A stretch of DNA of 64,000 nucleotides, from positions 1 through 64,000 of the forward strand of contig CAVONS010000005.1 of NCBI GenBank assembly GCA_963697345.1, given 5' to 3'. Below are positions 9,234 to 17,767 of this stretch, in pieces (the stretch's first letter is position 1; each line of letters opens with the position of its first letter). This stretch comes from Prado023 sp963697345. GTDB lineage: Bacteria > Actinomycetota > Actinomycetes > S36-B12 > CAIYMF01. The notes below the pieces were generated by a model that made no database searches, was not told the origin of the DNA, and saw only the letters and a list, made by a program, of their open reading frames with translations. A program made the translations under genes and the position numbers.

Positions 9234-9500
9234 ATGGTGATCCTGCGACGTGTTGTCGGCGAGGAGCTTCGCCGCCTTCGCCAGGACCAGGGCCGAACGC
9301 TGCGCGATGTCAGCTCGGCGGCGCGAGTCTCGCTCGGGTACCTGTCGGAGATCGAGCGTGGTCAGAAGGAGCCGTCCAGCGAGCTGCTGGCAGCCATCTG
9401 CTCGGCCCTTGAGGTTCCCCTGTCCAGCCTGCTCCGCTCGGTCAGCGATGAGGTCGCTGCCGCTGAGGCCGCCCAGGCTGAGGTTGCCCACGCGGCGTAG
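9234..9500 (+). CDS. clgR: XRE-family regulator ClgR/PopR type
   Basis: 88-residue protein that is almost entirely a Cro/cI helix-turn-helix, beginning MVILRRVVGEELRRLRQDQG and including the recognition region SAARVSLGYLSEIERG, then an Ala/Glu-rich tail. ClgR activates clp protease and other protein-quality genes in actinobacteria. The start ATG 9234 has an AAGGGGA ribosome-binding sequence; upstream in-frame starts lie inside the promoter. Position after pgsA-cinA and upstream of the recA block is the same as in M. tuberculosis. It is convergent with lhr. Confidence 0.88.
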   Translation: MVILRRVVGEELRRLRQDQGRTLRDVSSAARVSLGYLSEIERGQKEPSSELLAAICSALEVPLSSLLRSVSDEVAAAEAAQAEVAHAA

Positions 9501-9511
9501 CACCACCCCGT

Positions 9512-12500
9512 TCACCTCGGCACCCGGTACCCCTTGGGGGTGAGGGTGAACCCGGCGTTCTCCAGTGCAGCAGTGACCACGCTCGGCGCGCCCGAGTCCA
9601 TTGCCGGTGATCCGTTGATCCGGGTGATCGTCAGCGCCCCGATCGCGCCGGCACGCACTGCGTCAAGCAGCGCTCGGGCCGCCAGCGCCACTGAGGTGTC
9701 GTCCAGCTCCTGCCCGGGGCTGTTGTCGGGGAACGTCAGCAGCGTGCGACCGCCCCGCTCCACGTAGATGGCCGGCCACCCCCCCACAAGCACGACGTGG
9801 CACCCGGCCCCCCGCGAGGGTCTGTGCGGGCTGCCGGACTCACCGGACCATGCGCTGGCGGGCCACTCCAGGGCCGCCCCGAACGCGTTGGCAGGGTCCG
9901 CGGACGCCATGACCAGCACCTGTGGGTGTCCGGCAGACACCTCGCGCTCGATCCCGCGGATCTGATCCACCACTCCGGGCAGGGCGAACTGTGAGGCTCC
10001 GAGCCCCTCAACCGCGTAGATCCGCTGCACGCGTCCCCGGTCCTCCATCATCGACAGCGTCCGGTAGGCCGATGCGAACCCACCCGGGTCCCCCGAGGCC
10101 AGAACCGCGCCGCGGGTGACGATCCCCAGCCGATCCAGATGTGCCTCCGCGCGAGCAACGGCCATCAGCTCGGGCGGCGGTTGATCGAGGGGAAGGGCGA
10201 AGAAGCGACCAGGGAGCTCACGCGGGGCCTTCGAGCGAGCGCCGTGGGCAGGTTCGAGCTGGTGCCCTGAGCGCCGGCTCGACCCGTGGCCAGCCGATCC
10301 GCCCGCTGCCTCCTGGTCGGGGCGGCGCCACAGGTCGGCGTACCGACCACGTGGTGGGCGCCGCGCTCGTCGGCCGGCACCGGCGCTGGCCCGGCGACGG
10401 CCACCGGGTGAGCGTTCCAGCAATGCCCGCAGGGGCTCGATGGTGTCGTTGCTCACGCGCCCGGACCAGAGCAGGTCGAGCAGAGCTTGGCTCAACGCAG
10501 CCGGATCGGATGCCTGCGCTGCCAGCCGGGCGCGCAGGTCGGACACGAACCAGCCGCCTCCAGATCCCAGCAGGTCCAGCACCTCACCGGAAAGTGCGCC
10601 GGGCGCCTCGGCAGATCGGGGGAGCAGGAATCCGAGATCCTCGGGGGCGAGGCAGATCCATCCGTCCCCACCCGGCAGGGCCGCGCTGCCGGTCCACAGG
10701 ACCTCGCCCGCCGAGGTCAACTCGTCGAGCAGCGCCGGCGCATAGTCCGTGACACGAGCCGGCAGGATCGACTCCTCCAGCGCGGAGACAGGTACGGGTA
10801 CCCCGGCCATCGCCCGTATCGCCTGCAGGACACCATCGACACCCCGCAGGCTGGCGCCCCCGGTGCCTGCCAGGTTCTGCCAACGCGGCAGGAAGCTCGC
10901 CAGGGCGGCTTGCGAGACGGGTTCGATCTCCTTGCGCAGCAGGGCCACGGAACGACGCTTGATCAGGCGCAGCACATCCGGGTGGCACCACTGGGGTCCC
11001 GGCGCATCCGCAAGGAACCACCCCTCGAGTACCCGGCCGGCCGCCCGCGCGAGGAGCAGGTGCTGCGTGACGACGGCAGGCGGGAGACCCAGGGTCTCGA
11101 CGAGGTCGCCCACGACGAACGGCCCGTGCGTCCGGGTGAACCGCGAGATGAGGTCCGCGACAGGATCGTCCACCGGCAGGAGGTGGGCACCCGCGACTCC
11201 TGGTGGGATGGGCGCGCCGAGCCCGTCGCGCAGCCGAGCGGCGTCCTCGACGACGGCCCAGACAGGGCTCCCGCCAACACGCGTGCGCAGCACTCGGCGC
11301 GCTGACTCCAGGGACTCCAGCCACGCCGGATCGACACCACGCGCAGCGGCCTGCTCGGTGCTGAGGGGCCCCAGGATCCGCAGGAGGTCCGCCGCGTCCT
11401 CCGGCCCTCTGGCGCGCCGCTCCACCGTGAGGTGCTGGACCTGCTCCACGACCTGGGCGATGGAACCGGGGTCCAGGAGGTCGCGCAGGTCCGTCTGGCC
11501 GAGCAGTTCACCCAGCAGCGCCGGGTCGAGTGTGAGCGCCGCCGCTCGACGTTCGGCAAGGGGTGAGTCACCCTCGTAGAGGAACTCCGAGACGTAGCCG
11601 AAGAGCAGGGATCGGGCGAAGGGGGAGGCGGCGTGAGGTGACACCTCCACCACCTGGATCCGTCGCTGCGCGACCGCGGTCATGAGGTCCACGAGGGCCG
11701 GAAGGTCATAGACGTCCTGGAGGCACTCGCGGACAGCTTCGAGGACGATCGGGAACGTGGGGTGCTCGGCGGCGATCTGCAGCAGCTGAGCAGATCGCTG
11801 GCGCTGCTGCCAGAGCGGCGAACGCTTGCCGGGCCGGGGCCGTGGGAGCAGGAGGGCACGGGAGGCGCACTCCCGGAACCTCGACGCGAACAGGGCCGAG
11901 CCCCCGACCAGTCGAGTGACCGCGGGCTCGACCTCCTCCGGCTCGGGGAACAGGCAGTCCGTGGCCTCGGACAACCAGTCGTCATCGGGCAGGTCGGGCA
12001 GGCGGGCGACGATGCCGTCATCGCCGTGCATCACGGCCGCGTCGATCCCGAACCGTTGTGACAGCCGCTCCCTGGCCAGCAGGGCCCACGGCGCGTGCAC
12101 CTGTGCTCCGAACGGCGACAGGACGGTCAGGCGCCAGTCCCCGAGCTCATCCCGGGTGCGTTCCACCACGATCGTCCGGTCGGTGGGGACGTGGCTGGCC
12201 GCTGCCTGCTCAGCCACGTAGGCCACCAGGTTGGCTCCGGCCCACGCATCGAGCCCCAGATCCTCCAGGTGGTCGGTGGCTGCACCGGGACGCTGCTGGG
12301 ACAGCGTCCGGGTGAACTCCCCGATGGCACGCCCGAGCTCGGCGGGCCGTCCCAGGCTGTCGCCACGCCAGAACGGGAGCCGCCCCGGTGATCCGGGCGC
12401 CGGCACGACGTTCACGCGGTCGTGGGTGATCTCGATGATCTGCCAGCTGCTCGCCCCCAGGGCGAAGGTGTCGCCGACCCGTGACTCGTAGACCATCTCC

Positions 12501-14173
12501 TCATCGAGCTCGCCCACGCGCCCACCGCCCACGATGTGCACGCCGAACAGCCCACGATCCGGGATCGTCCCACCCGAGGTGACGGCCAGCTGCTGGGCAC
12601 CGGGGCGAGCGCTCAGGACGTTGTCGATCCGGTCCCAGACGATCCGCGGCCGCAGCTCGGCGAAGGCATCCGACGGATATCGCCCGGCCAGCATCTCCAC
12701 CACGGCCTCGTAGACAGCTGGAGTGAGTTCAGCGAACGGTGCTGTCCGCCGGAACAGCGCGAGGAGCTCGGCGGCGTCCCAATCGTCCATCGCCACGCAG
12801 GCCACGATCTGCTGCGCTGCCACGTCAAGGGGGTTCACCGGGATGCGCATCTGCTCGATGTCCCCAGACCGCATGCGCTGCACGACCACGGCGCTGGTCA
12901 GGAGATCAGCCCGGTACTTCGGCAGGACGACACCTGTGGAGACCGCCCCCACCTGGTGCCCGGCCCGTCCCACACGCTGCAGGCCCGACGCCACAGAGGG
13001 AGGGGACTCGATCTGGATCACGAGATCCACGGCCCCCATGTCAATCCCCAGTTCCAGGCTCGACGTGGCCACGACCGCCCGTAGGCGGCCGGACTTGAGG
13101 TCCTCCTCGATGAGCCCACGCTGCTCCTTGCTGACCGAGCCGTGGTGGGCCCGGGCCAGCACCGCGGGTGCGCCCTGGGTGGCCCCCGCCTGCGCCATCA
13201 CCTCGGCCGGAGGACCCGCACCAGCAGCCGTGGGCGGTGCGAGTCCAGCGCGTTCGGCATGGATCTCGTTGAGGCGCGCTGTCAGCCGCTCTGCCAGCCG
13301 ACGCGAGTTCGCGAACACGATCGTCGACCGATGGCTGTCCACCAGGTCAACTATCCGGGCCTCCACGTGCGGCCAGATGGACGCGCTCGGGGAACCGTCG
13401 GTCCCAGGGGTTGAGCTGAGCTCACCGAGGTCCTCGACCGGCACCTGGACGGTCAGCTCCCACTCCTTGGCTGTGCCCTGCTCGATCACCTCCACCGCCG
13501 CGTCACCGCCGAGGAACCGTGCCGCCACGTGCGTGGGCCGGACTGTGGCCGACAGCCCGATCCGCGGGACACGTCTGCCCACGAGGTGGTCCAGGCGGGC
13601 CAGGCTCACGGCCAGGTGGGCGCCACGCTTCGAGCCCGCGATCGCATGGACCTCGTCCACGATCACCGACTCCACGTCGGCCAGGATGCTGCGGGTCGCC
13701 GAGGTGAGCATCAGGAACAGCGACTCGGGGGTCGTGATGAGGATGTCGGGGGGGCGCCGTGCCATGACCCGTCGCTCCTGCGTCGGCGTGTCACCGGTCC
13801 GCAGCGCGACGCTGATCCGCGGCTCGGGCAGGCCGAGCAGCATGCACTGGGCCGCAATCCCGGACAGCGGTGCCCGCAGGTTGCGCTCGACATCCACGGC
13901 CAGCGCCTTGAGTGGACTGATGTAGAGCACCCGCACGCCTGGCTGCTCGCGCGGGACCAGGCATCGGTCGATCGCGCTCAGGAAGGCCGCCAACGTCTTG
14001 CCCGACCCGGTGGGAGCCACCGCGAGAACGTCCGCACCTGCCTGGATCCGGGGCCACGCCTCGGCCTGCACCTGCGTGGGGGCGTCGAAGGACGCGCTGA
14101 ACCAGCGCCTCGTCGGCTCGGAGAACAGGTCCAGGGGATCCACGACGCCCATCTTGGTCCCTGGGCCTGACAT
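9512..14173 (-). CDS. lhr: Large ATP-dependent helicase Lhr
   Basis: Superfamily 2 helicase of the Lhr type, a 3'-5' DNA/RNA-DNA translocase implicated in repair. The protein is 1553 residues. Lhr-core is N-terminal: Walker A APTGSGKT at 53-60, DEVHAIAGSKRGAH (DEVH box), SATVRPTHVA, then QRVGRAGHQVG (motif VI). The long C-terminal half contains winged-helix-like and Lhr C-terminal repeats. ATG 14173 is used; an in-frame ATG at 14152 with an AGGGA five bases upstream is equally possible, and the longer open frame to 14506 crosses the opposite-strand DUF3046 gene and is rejected. It is divergent from DUF3046. Confidence 0.9.
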   Translation of the reverse strand: MSGPGTKMGVVDPLDLFSEPTRRWFSASFDAPTQVQAEAWPRIQAGADVLAVAPTGSGKTLAAFLSAIDRCLVPREQPGVRVLYISPLKALAVDVERNLRAPLSGIAAQCMLLGLPEPRISVALRTGDTPTQERRVMARRPPDILITTPESLFLMLTSATRSILADVESVIVDEVHAIAGSKRGAHLAVSLARLDHLVGRRVPRIGLSATVRPTHVAARFLGGDAAVEVIEQGTAKEWELTVQVPVEDLGELSSTPGTDGSPSASIWPHVEARIVDLVDSHRSTIVFANSRRLAERLTARLNEIHAERAGLAPPTAAGAGPPAEVMAQAGATQGAPAVLARAHHGSVSKEQRGLIEEDLKSGRLRAVVATSSLELGIDMGAVDLVIQIESPPSVASGLQRVGRAGHQVGAVSTGVVLPKYRADLLTSAVVVQRMRSGDIEQMRIPVNPLDVAAQQIVACVAMDDWDAAELLALFRRTAPFAELTPAVYEAVVEMLAGRYPSDAFAELRPRIVWDRIDNVLSARPGAQQLAVTSGGTIPDRGLFGVHIVGGGRVGELDEEMVYESRVGDTFALGASSWQIIEITHDRVNVVPAPGSPGRLPFWRGDSLGRPAELGRAIGEFTRTLSQQRPGAATDHLEDLGLDAWAGANLVAYVAEQAAASHVPTDRTIVVERTRDELGDWRLTVLSPFGAQVHAPWALLARERLSQRFGIDAAVMHGDDGIVARLPDLPDDDWLSEATDCLFPEPEEVEPAVTRLVGGSALFASRFRECASRALLLPRPRPGKRSPLWQQRQRSAQLLQIAAEHPTFPIVLEAVRECLQDVYDLPALVDLMTAVAQRRIQVVEVSPHAASPFARSLLFGYVSEFLYEGDSPLAERRAAALTLDPALLGELLGQTDLRDLLDPGSIAQVVEQVQHLTVERRARGPEDAADLLRILGPLSTEQAAARGVDPAWLESLESARRVLRTRVGGSPVWAVVEDAARLRDGLGAPIPPGVAGAHLLPVDDPVADLISRFTRTHGPFVVGDLVETLGLPPAVVTQHLLLARAAGRVLEGWFLADAPGPQWCHPDVLRLIKRRSVALLRKEIEPVSQAALASFLPRWQNLAGTGGASLRGVDGVLQAIRAMAGVPVPVSALEESILPARVTDYAPALLDELTSAGEVLWTGSAALPGGDGWICLAPEDLGFLLPRSAEAPGALSGEVLDLLGSGGGWFVSDLRARLAAQASDPAALSQALLDLLWSGRVSNDTIEPLRALLERSPGGRRRASAGAGRRARRPPRGRYADLWRRPDQEAAGGSAGHGSSRRSGHQLEPAHGARSKAPRELPGRFFALPLDQPPPELMAVARAEAHLDRLGIVTRGAVLASGDPGGFASAYRTLSMMEDRGRVQRIYAVEGLGASQFALPGVVDQIRGIEREVSAGHPQVLVMASADPANAFGAALEWPASAWSGESGSPHRPSRGAGCHVVLVGGWPAIYVERGGRTLLTFPDNSPGQELDDTSVALAARALLDAVRAGAIGALTITRINGSPAMDSGAPSVVTAALENAGFTLTPKGYRVPR

Positions 14174-14230
14174 CGGCGGGTCGAGCACCGCTGTTCGCCC
14201 GGCCCCGATCCGGATGGCACGATTCCACCT

Positions 14231-14425
14231 GTGCGACTGACGGACTTCTGGGAGCGGATGGACCTCACCTTCGGGCGGGCCTACGCACGGTCGTGGGCAG
14301 CTGACCAACACCTCGCGGCGCTGCAGGGCCGCACTGTGGATGAGGCCCTGGCCGCCGGGGAGGACACCCGCGAGGTGTGGCGTGCGGTGTGCGCCCACGC
14401 CGCCGTCCCCAGCGACCTGACCTGA
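14231..14425 (+). CDS. DUF3046 family protein
   Basis: 64-residue protein MRLTDFWERMDLTFG..., matching the small DUF3046 family found next to recA in actinobacteria (Rv2738c position). Function unknown. It starts with GTG; CACGAT, a -10 variant, lies seven bases upstream, so the message may be leaderless. It is divergent from lhr and 180 bases ahead of recA. Confidence 0.85.
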   Translation: MRLTDFWERMDLTFGRAYARSWAADQHLAALQGRTVDEALAAGEDTREVWRAVCAHAAVPSDLT

Positions 14426-14443
14426 TCGGCGTGTCGGTACCGA

Positions 14444-14459
14444 TCGAACACGTGTTCGT
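14444..14459 (+). promoter_or_regulatory. LexA (SOS) box upstream of recA
   Basis: TCGAACACGTGTTCGT holds the actinobacterial SOS core GAAC-N4-GTTC with both flanks nearly complete (last base T for A). It lies about 70-90 bases upstream of the -10 element at 14548, so it either controls a more upstream promoter or acts at a distance. Confidence 0.85.
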
Positions 14460-14530
14460 ACTACTCTGACCACGTCAGTCGGCGGGTGGCCCAGTGGGTC
14501 ATCCACAGGTTCGCATCTGATCCGGTCGCA

Positions 14531-14553
14531 TTGTCAGTGGGCCGATCTAGTGT
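14531..14553 (+). promoter_or_regulatory. PafBC-type (RecA-NDp) promoter of recA
   Basis: TTGTCAGTG, eight bases, TAGTGT. This is an exact match to the mycobacterial RecA-NDp consensus TTGTCRGTG-N8-TANNNT, used by the WYL-domain regulator PafBC for LexA-independent DNA-damage induction. Predicted start point near 14560, leaving a leader of about 45 bases. Confidence 0.8.
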
Positions 14554-14604
14554 CTGGCCTGTCAGAGAGGGGTGCCGCCGGCACCGCGCGACCAAGGAGT
14601 GGGA

Positions 14605-15657
14605 ATGGCTGCACAGGACCGGGACAAGGCACTCGACTCAGCATTGCTGCATCTGGAGAAGCAGTTCGGCAAGGGCGCGGTGATGCGATTGGGCGACCAG
14701 CCGGCCGTTCCGATGGACGTGATCCCCACGGGCTCCATCGCCCTCGACGTCGCACTGGGGATCGGCGGCCTGCCCAGGGGCCGAGTCGTGGAGATCTACG
14801 GCCCGGAGGCCAGCGGCAAGACCACCGTCGCACTGCACGCCGTGGCCAGCGCCCAACGCGCGGGTGGCATCGCCGCCTTCATCGATGCGGAGCACGCCCT
14901 TGACCCGATCTATGCCGAGAGGCTCGGGGTCAACATCGACGATCTCTACGTCTCGCAGCCCGACACCGGCGAGCAGGCCCTCGAGATCGCTGACACCCTC
15001 GTGCGCTCCGGAGCCATCGACCTGATCGTCATCGACTCCGTGGCAGCCCTGACCCCGAAGGCCGAGATCGAGGGCGAGATGGGCGACAGCCACGTCGGGC
15101 TCCAGGCCCGGCTCATGAGCCAGGCCCTGCGCAAGATGACCGGCGCCCTGAGCAACACGAACACCACGGCGATCTTCATCAACCAGCTGCGCGAGAAGAT
15201 CGGCGTGATGTTCGGCAGCCCGGAGACGACCACCGGTGGCAAGGCCCTGAAGTTCTACTCGTCGGTGCGTCTTGATGTCCGGCGCATCGAGACACTCAAG
15301 GACGGCACCGAGCCGGTGGGCAACCGGACCCGCGTGAAGGTCGTGAAGAACAAGGTCGCCCCGCCGTTCAAGCAGGCAGAGTTCGACATCCTCTACGGAC
15401 TGGGCATCTCCCGCGAGGGTGGACTCATCGATATGGGCGTGGATCAGGGATTCGTCCGCAAGGCCGGTGCCTGGTACACCTACGACGGCGATCAGCTGGG
15501 CCAGGGCAAGGAGAACGCGCGAGCATTCCTGCGCGACAACCCTGACCTCGCTGACGAGATCGAGAAGCGGATCAAGGAGAAGCTCGGAATCGGCCCGCAG
15601 GTCGATGCGCCGGCGGCACCACCTGTTCCGGAGACGCCGCAGCCGATCGACCTCTGA
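14605..15657 (+). CDS. recA: Recombinase RecA
   Basis: Strand-exchange recombinase and LexA coprotease. Walker A is GPEASGKT at 66-73. The full RecA core is present (EHALDPIYAERLGVN, IVIDSVAALTPKAEIEGEMG, the L2 region FINQLREKIGVMFGSPETTTGG), with a short acidic/Pro C-terminal tail; there is no intein, unlike M. tuberculosis. The protein has 350 residues. AAGGAG about six bases before ATG 14605 sets the start. It is preceded by both an SOS box and a PafBC-type promoter, and followed after three bases by recX. Confidence 0.98.
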   Translation: MAAQDRDKALDSALLHLEKQFGKGAVMRLGDQPAVPMDVIPTGSIALDVALGIGGLPRGRVVEIYGPEASGKTTVALHAVASAQRAGGIAAFIDAEHALDPIYAERLGVNIDDLYVSQPDTGEQALEIADTLVRSGAIDLIVIDSVAALTPKAEIEGEMGDSHVGLQARLMSQALRKMTGALSNTNTTAIFINQLREKIGVMFGSPETTTGGKALKFYSSVRLDVRRIETLKDGTEPVGNRTRVKVVKNKVAPPFKQAEFDILYGLGISREGGLIDMGVDQGFVRKAGAWYTYDGDQLGQGKENARAFLRDNPDLADEIEKRIKEKLGIGPQVDAPAAPPVPETPQPIDL

Positions 15658-15660
15658 TCA

Positions 15661-16224
15661 GTGGCGGGCACCCGATGGGCGCGGACTCCGCCGGAGGACA
15701 TCGACAACCCTCCGGCGGATCCCGAGGCGGTGGCTCGCACGATCCTGCTGCGCCGTCTCGAGGCCGCACCACGGACCAGGGCACAACTGGCCACTGCGCT
15801 GCGCGAGCGCCTGGTGCCAGACGACGTCGCCACGAGGGTGCTTGATCGGTTCGAGGAGGTCGGCCTCATCAACGACCAGCTGTTCGCCGAGATGTGGGTC
15901 GAGTCCCGGCAGCGCGCCCGCAACCTGTCGGGTCGGGCGCTGCGCAATGAGCTGCGCCTCAAGGGAGTGCCCGACGAGTTCATCGCCGAGGCGTTGGCCA
16001 CCGTCACCGACGAGGATGAACTGGCCGGGGCACGCACGATCGCCTCTCGGAAGCTGCGATCTGTTGCCGGATTGCCCCGTGCGACCCAGGTGCGTCGCCT
16101 GTCCGGGGCCCTGGCCCGCAAGGGCTATGGAGCGGGTATCGCGGCCCAGGTGGTGCGCGAAGTCCTCGACGCGGTCGAGGATGAGGCTGAGACCTACGGG
16201 CGGGGGCTCGACGGCTCAACCTGA
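15661..16224 (+). CDS. recX: Regulatory protein RecX
   Basis: 187-residue inhibitor of RecA filament growth. It is made of three-helix repeats: LLRRLEAAPRTRAQL, LIDRFEEVGLINDQLF-like with VESRQRARNLSGRALRNELRLKG, and a third repeat ending YGAGIAAQVVREVLD. The GTG start follows the recA stop by three bases, so it is cotranscribed and probably translationally coupled. The first ~25 residues are a Pro-rich extension typical of actinobacterial RecX. Confidence 0.92.
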   Translation: MAGTRWARTPPEDIDNPPADPEAVARTILLRRLEAAPRTRAQLATALRERLVPDDVATRVLDRFEEVGLINDQLFAEMWVESRQRARNLSGRALRNELRLKGVPDEFIAEALATVTDEDELAGARTIASRKLRSVAGLPRATQVRRLSGALARKGYGAGIAAQVVREVLDAVEDEAETYGRGLDGST

Positions 16225-16284
16225 CAGACCGGTCGTCAGCACGGTTCGCTGCCATTCCGCCTGAGCGCCTACCCTTGAGCCCTG

Positions 16285-17766
16285 ATGCACACCACACCCG
16301 AGCTGAGTCGTACCTACCAGGTGCGTACCTACGGCTGCCAGATGAACGTCCATGACTCGGAGCGGATTGCGGGTCTGCTGGAGGCCCACGGCTACGTGCG
16401 CGCGGAACCTGATCGCCAGGCGGACGTGGTCGTGCTCAACACATGCGCAGTGCGCGAGAACGCGGACAACAAGCTGTACGGGAATCTGGGCCATCTCGCC
16501 TCTGTGAAGCGCGGGCATGACGGCATGCAGATCGCGGTCGGTGGATGCCTGGCCCAGAAGGATCGGGAGCACATCGTCGAGCGGGCGCCGTGGGTCGATG
16601 TGGTGTTCGGCACGCACAACGTCGACTCACTGCCCGCACTTCTGCGCAGGGCAGAGTTCGCCGCGACCGCGCAGGTCGAGATCGAGGAGTCACTCCAGAC
16701 GTTCCCTTCGACCTTGCCCAGTCGCCGGGAGTCGGCGTACTCGGCGTGGGTGGCGATCAGCGTGGGGTGCAACAACACCTGCACCTTCTGCATCGTGCCA
16801 GCCCTTCGGGGTCGCGAACGTGACCGACGCCCCGGCGAGATCCTGGCCGAGGTGGAGGCACTCGTGGCCGACGGCGTCATCGAGGTGACGCTCCTGGGTC
16901 AGAACGTCAACGCCTACGGCGCCGAGTTCGGCGAGCGCCACGCCTTCGCCGACCTCCTTCGGGCCGTGGGTGCCGTGCCGGGCCTCGAGCGCGTCCGGTT
17001 CACCTCGCCGCACCCGCGGGACTTCACCCATGAGGTGATCGCCGCCATGGCCGACACCCCGTCCGTGATGCCCTCCCTGCACATGCCCCTGCAGTCGGGC
17101 AGCGACCAGATCCTGCGCGCGATGCGCCGTTCGTACCGTCGCGACCGCTTCCTGGCCATCCTTGACGACGTCCGCGCCGCCATCCCCGGCGCGGCGATCA
17201 CCACCGACATCATCGTGGGCTTCCCCGGCGAGACGGAGGCCGACTTCGCCCAGACACTCGAGGTGGTCGAGCAGGCACGATTCAGCGCTGCGTTCACCTT
17301 CCAGTACTCGCCGCGCCCGGGGACGCCGGCCGCCGAAATGGCCGACCAGATCCCGAAAGCCGTGGTCCAGGAGCGCTACGAGCGGCTCGTCGAGGCGCTG
17401 GAACGCATCTCCTGGCAGGAGAACCAGCATCTGATCGGCAGCCAGGTGGAGGTCCTGGTGGCCGAGGGCGAGGGTCGCAAGGACGAGCTGACCCGAAGAC
17501 TGACGGGTCGGGCACGCGACGGTCGTCTCGTGCACTTCGAGGGCGCTGAGACCGCCCGGCCCGGGGACTGCGTGCTGGTCGATCTGGAGACTGCGGCCCC
17601 ACATCACCTCACCGGCGTGGCCCGGTCCATCCGGACCACGCGCGCTGGGGATGCGTGGCAGGCAGGGCAGGTCTCGTGCGCCCCGAGCCCGGGCTCGGCA
17701 ACTGGCACCACTCCTGCCGGCGCTCCGGTCGTCCTGGGCATGCCCGGTCTTCGGACCACTGGCTGA
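16285..17766 (+). CDS. miaB: tRNA-2-methylthio-N6-dimethylallyladenosine synthase MiaB
   Basis: Radical-SAM methylthiotransferase that modifies i6A37 in tRNAs reading UNN codons. UPF0004 domain at the N-terminus (YQVRTYGCQMNVHDSERI) with cysteines in YGC, NTCAV and GGCLAQ. The radical-SAM motif is GCNNTCTFCIVP, and a TRAM domain follows. It acts after MiaA, whose gene begins one base after the miaB stop. A TACCCT box lies nine bases before the ATG, three further than in the leaderless set here. The C-terminal ~35 residues are a low-complexity Ala/Pro/Gly tail and may be dispensable. It is the paralogue of rimO at 6.4 kb. Confidence 0.94.
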   Translation: MHTTPELSRTYQVRTYGCQMNVHDSERIAGLLEAHGYVRAEPDRQADVVVLNTCAVRENADNKLYGNLGHLASVKRGHDGMQIAVGGCLAQKDREHIVERAPWVDVVFGTHNVDSLPALLRRAEFAATAQVEIEESLQTFPSTLPSRRESAYSAWVAISVGCNNTCTFCIVPALRGRERDRRPGEILAEVEALVADGVIEVTLLGQNVNAYGAEFGERHAFADLLRAVGAVPGLERVRFTSPHPRDFTHEVIAAMADTPSVMPSLHMPLQSGSDQILRAMRRSYRRDRFLAILDDVRAAIPGAAITTDIIVGFPGETEADFAQTLEVVEQARFSAAFTFQYSPRPGTPAAEMADQIPKAVVQERYERLVEALERISWQENQHLIGSQVEVLVAEGEGRKDELTRRLTGRARDGRLVHFEGAETARPGDCVLVDLETAAPHHLTGVARSIRTTRAGDAWQAGQVSCAPSPGSATGTTPAGAPVVLGMPGLRTTG

Positions 17767-17767
17767 G

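Noticed and set aside
12723..13925. 400-codon plus-strand frame opposite lhr
   Set aside because: Shadow of the Lhr helicase core, rich in Arg and Ser, no start signal.
16270..16275. TACCCT as a leaderless -10 of miaB
   Set aside because: The distance to the ATG is nine bases rather than six or seven, so I did not count it in the leaderless set; it may still be a -10 with a very short leader.
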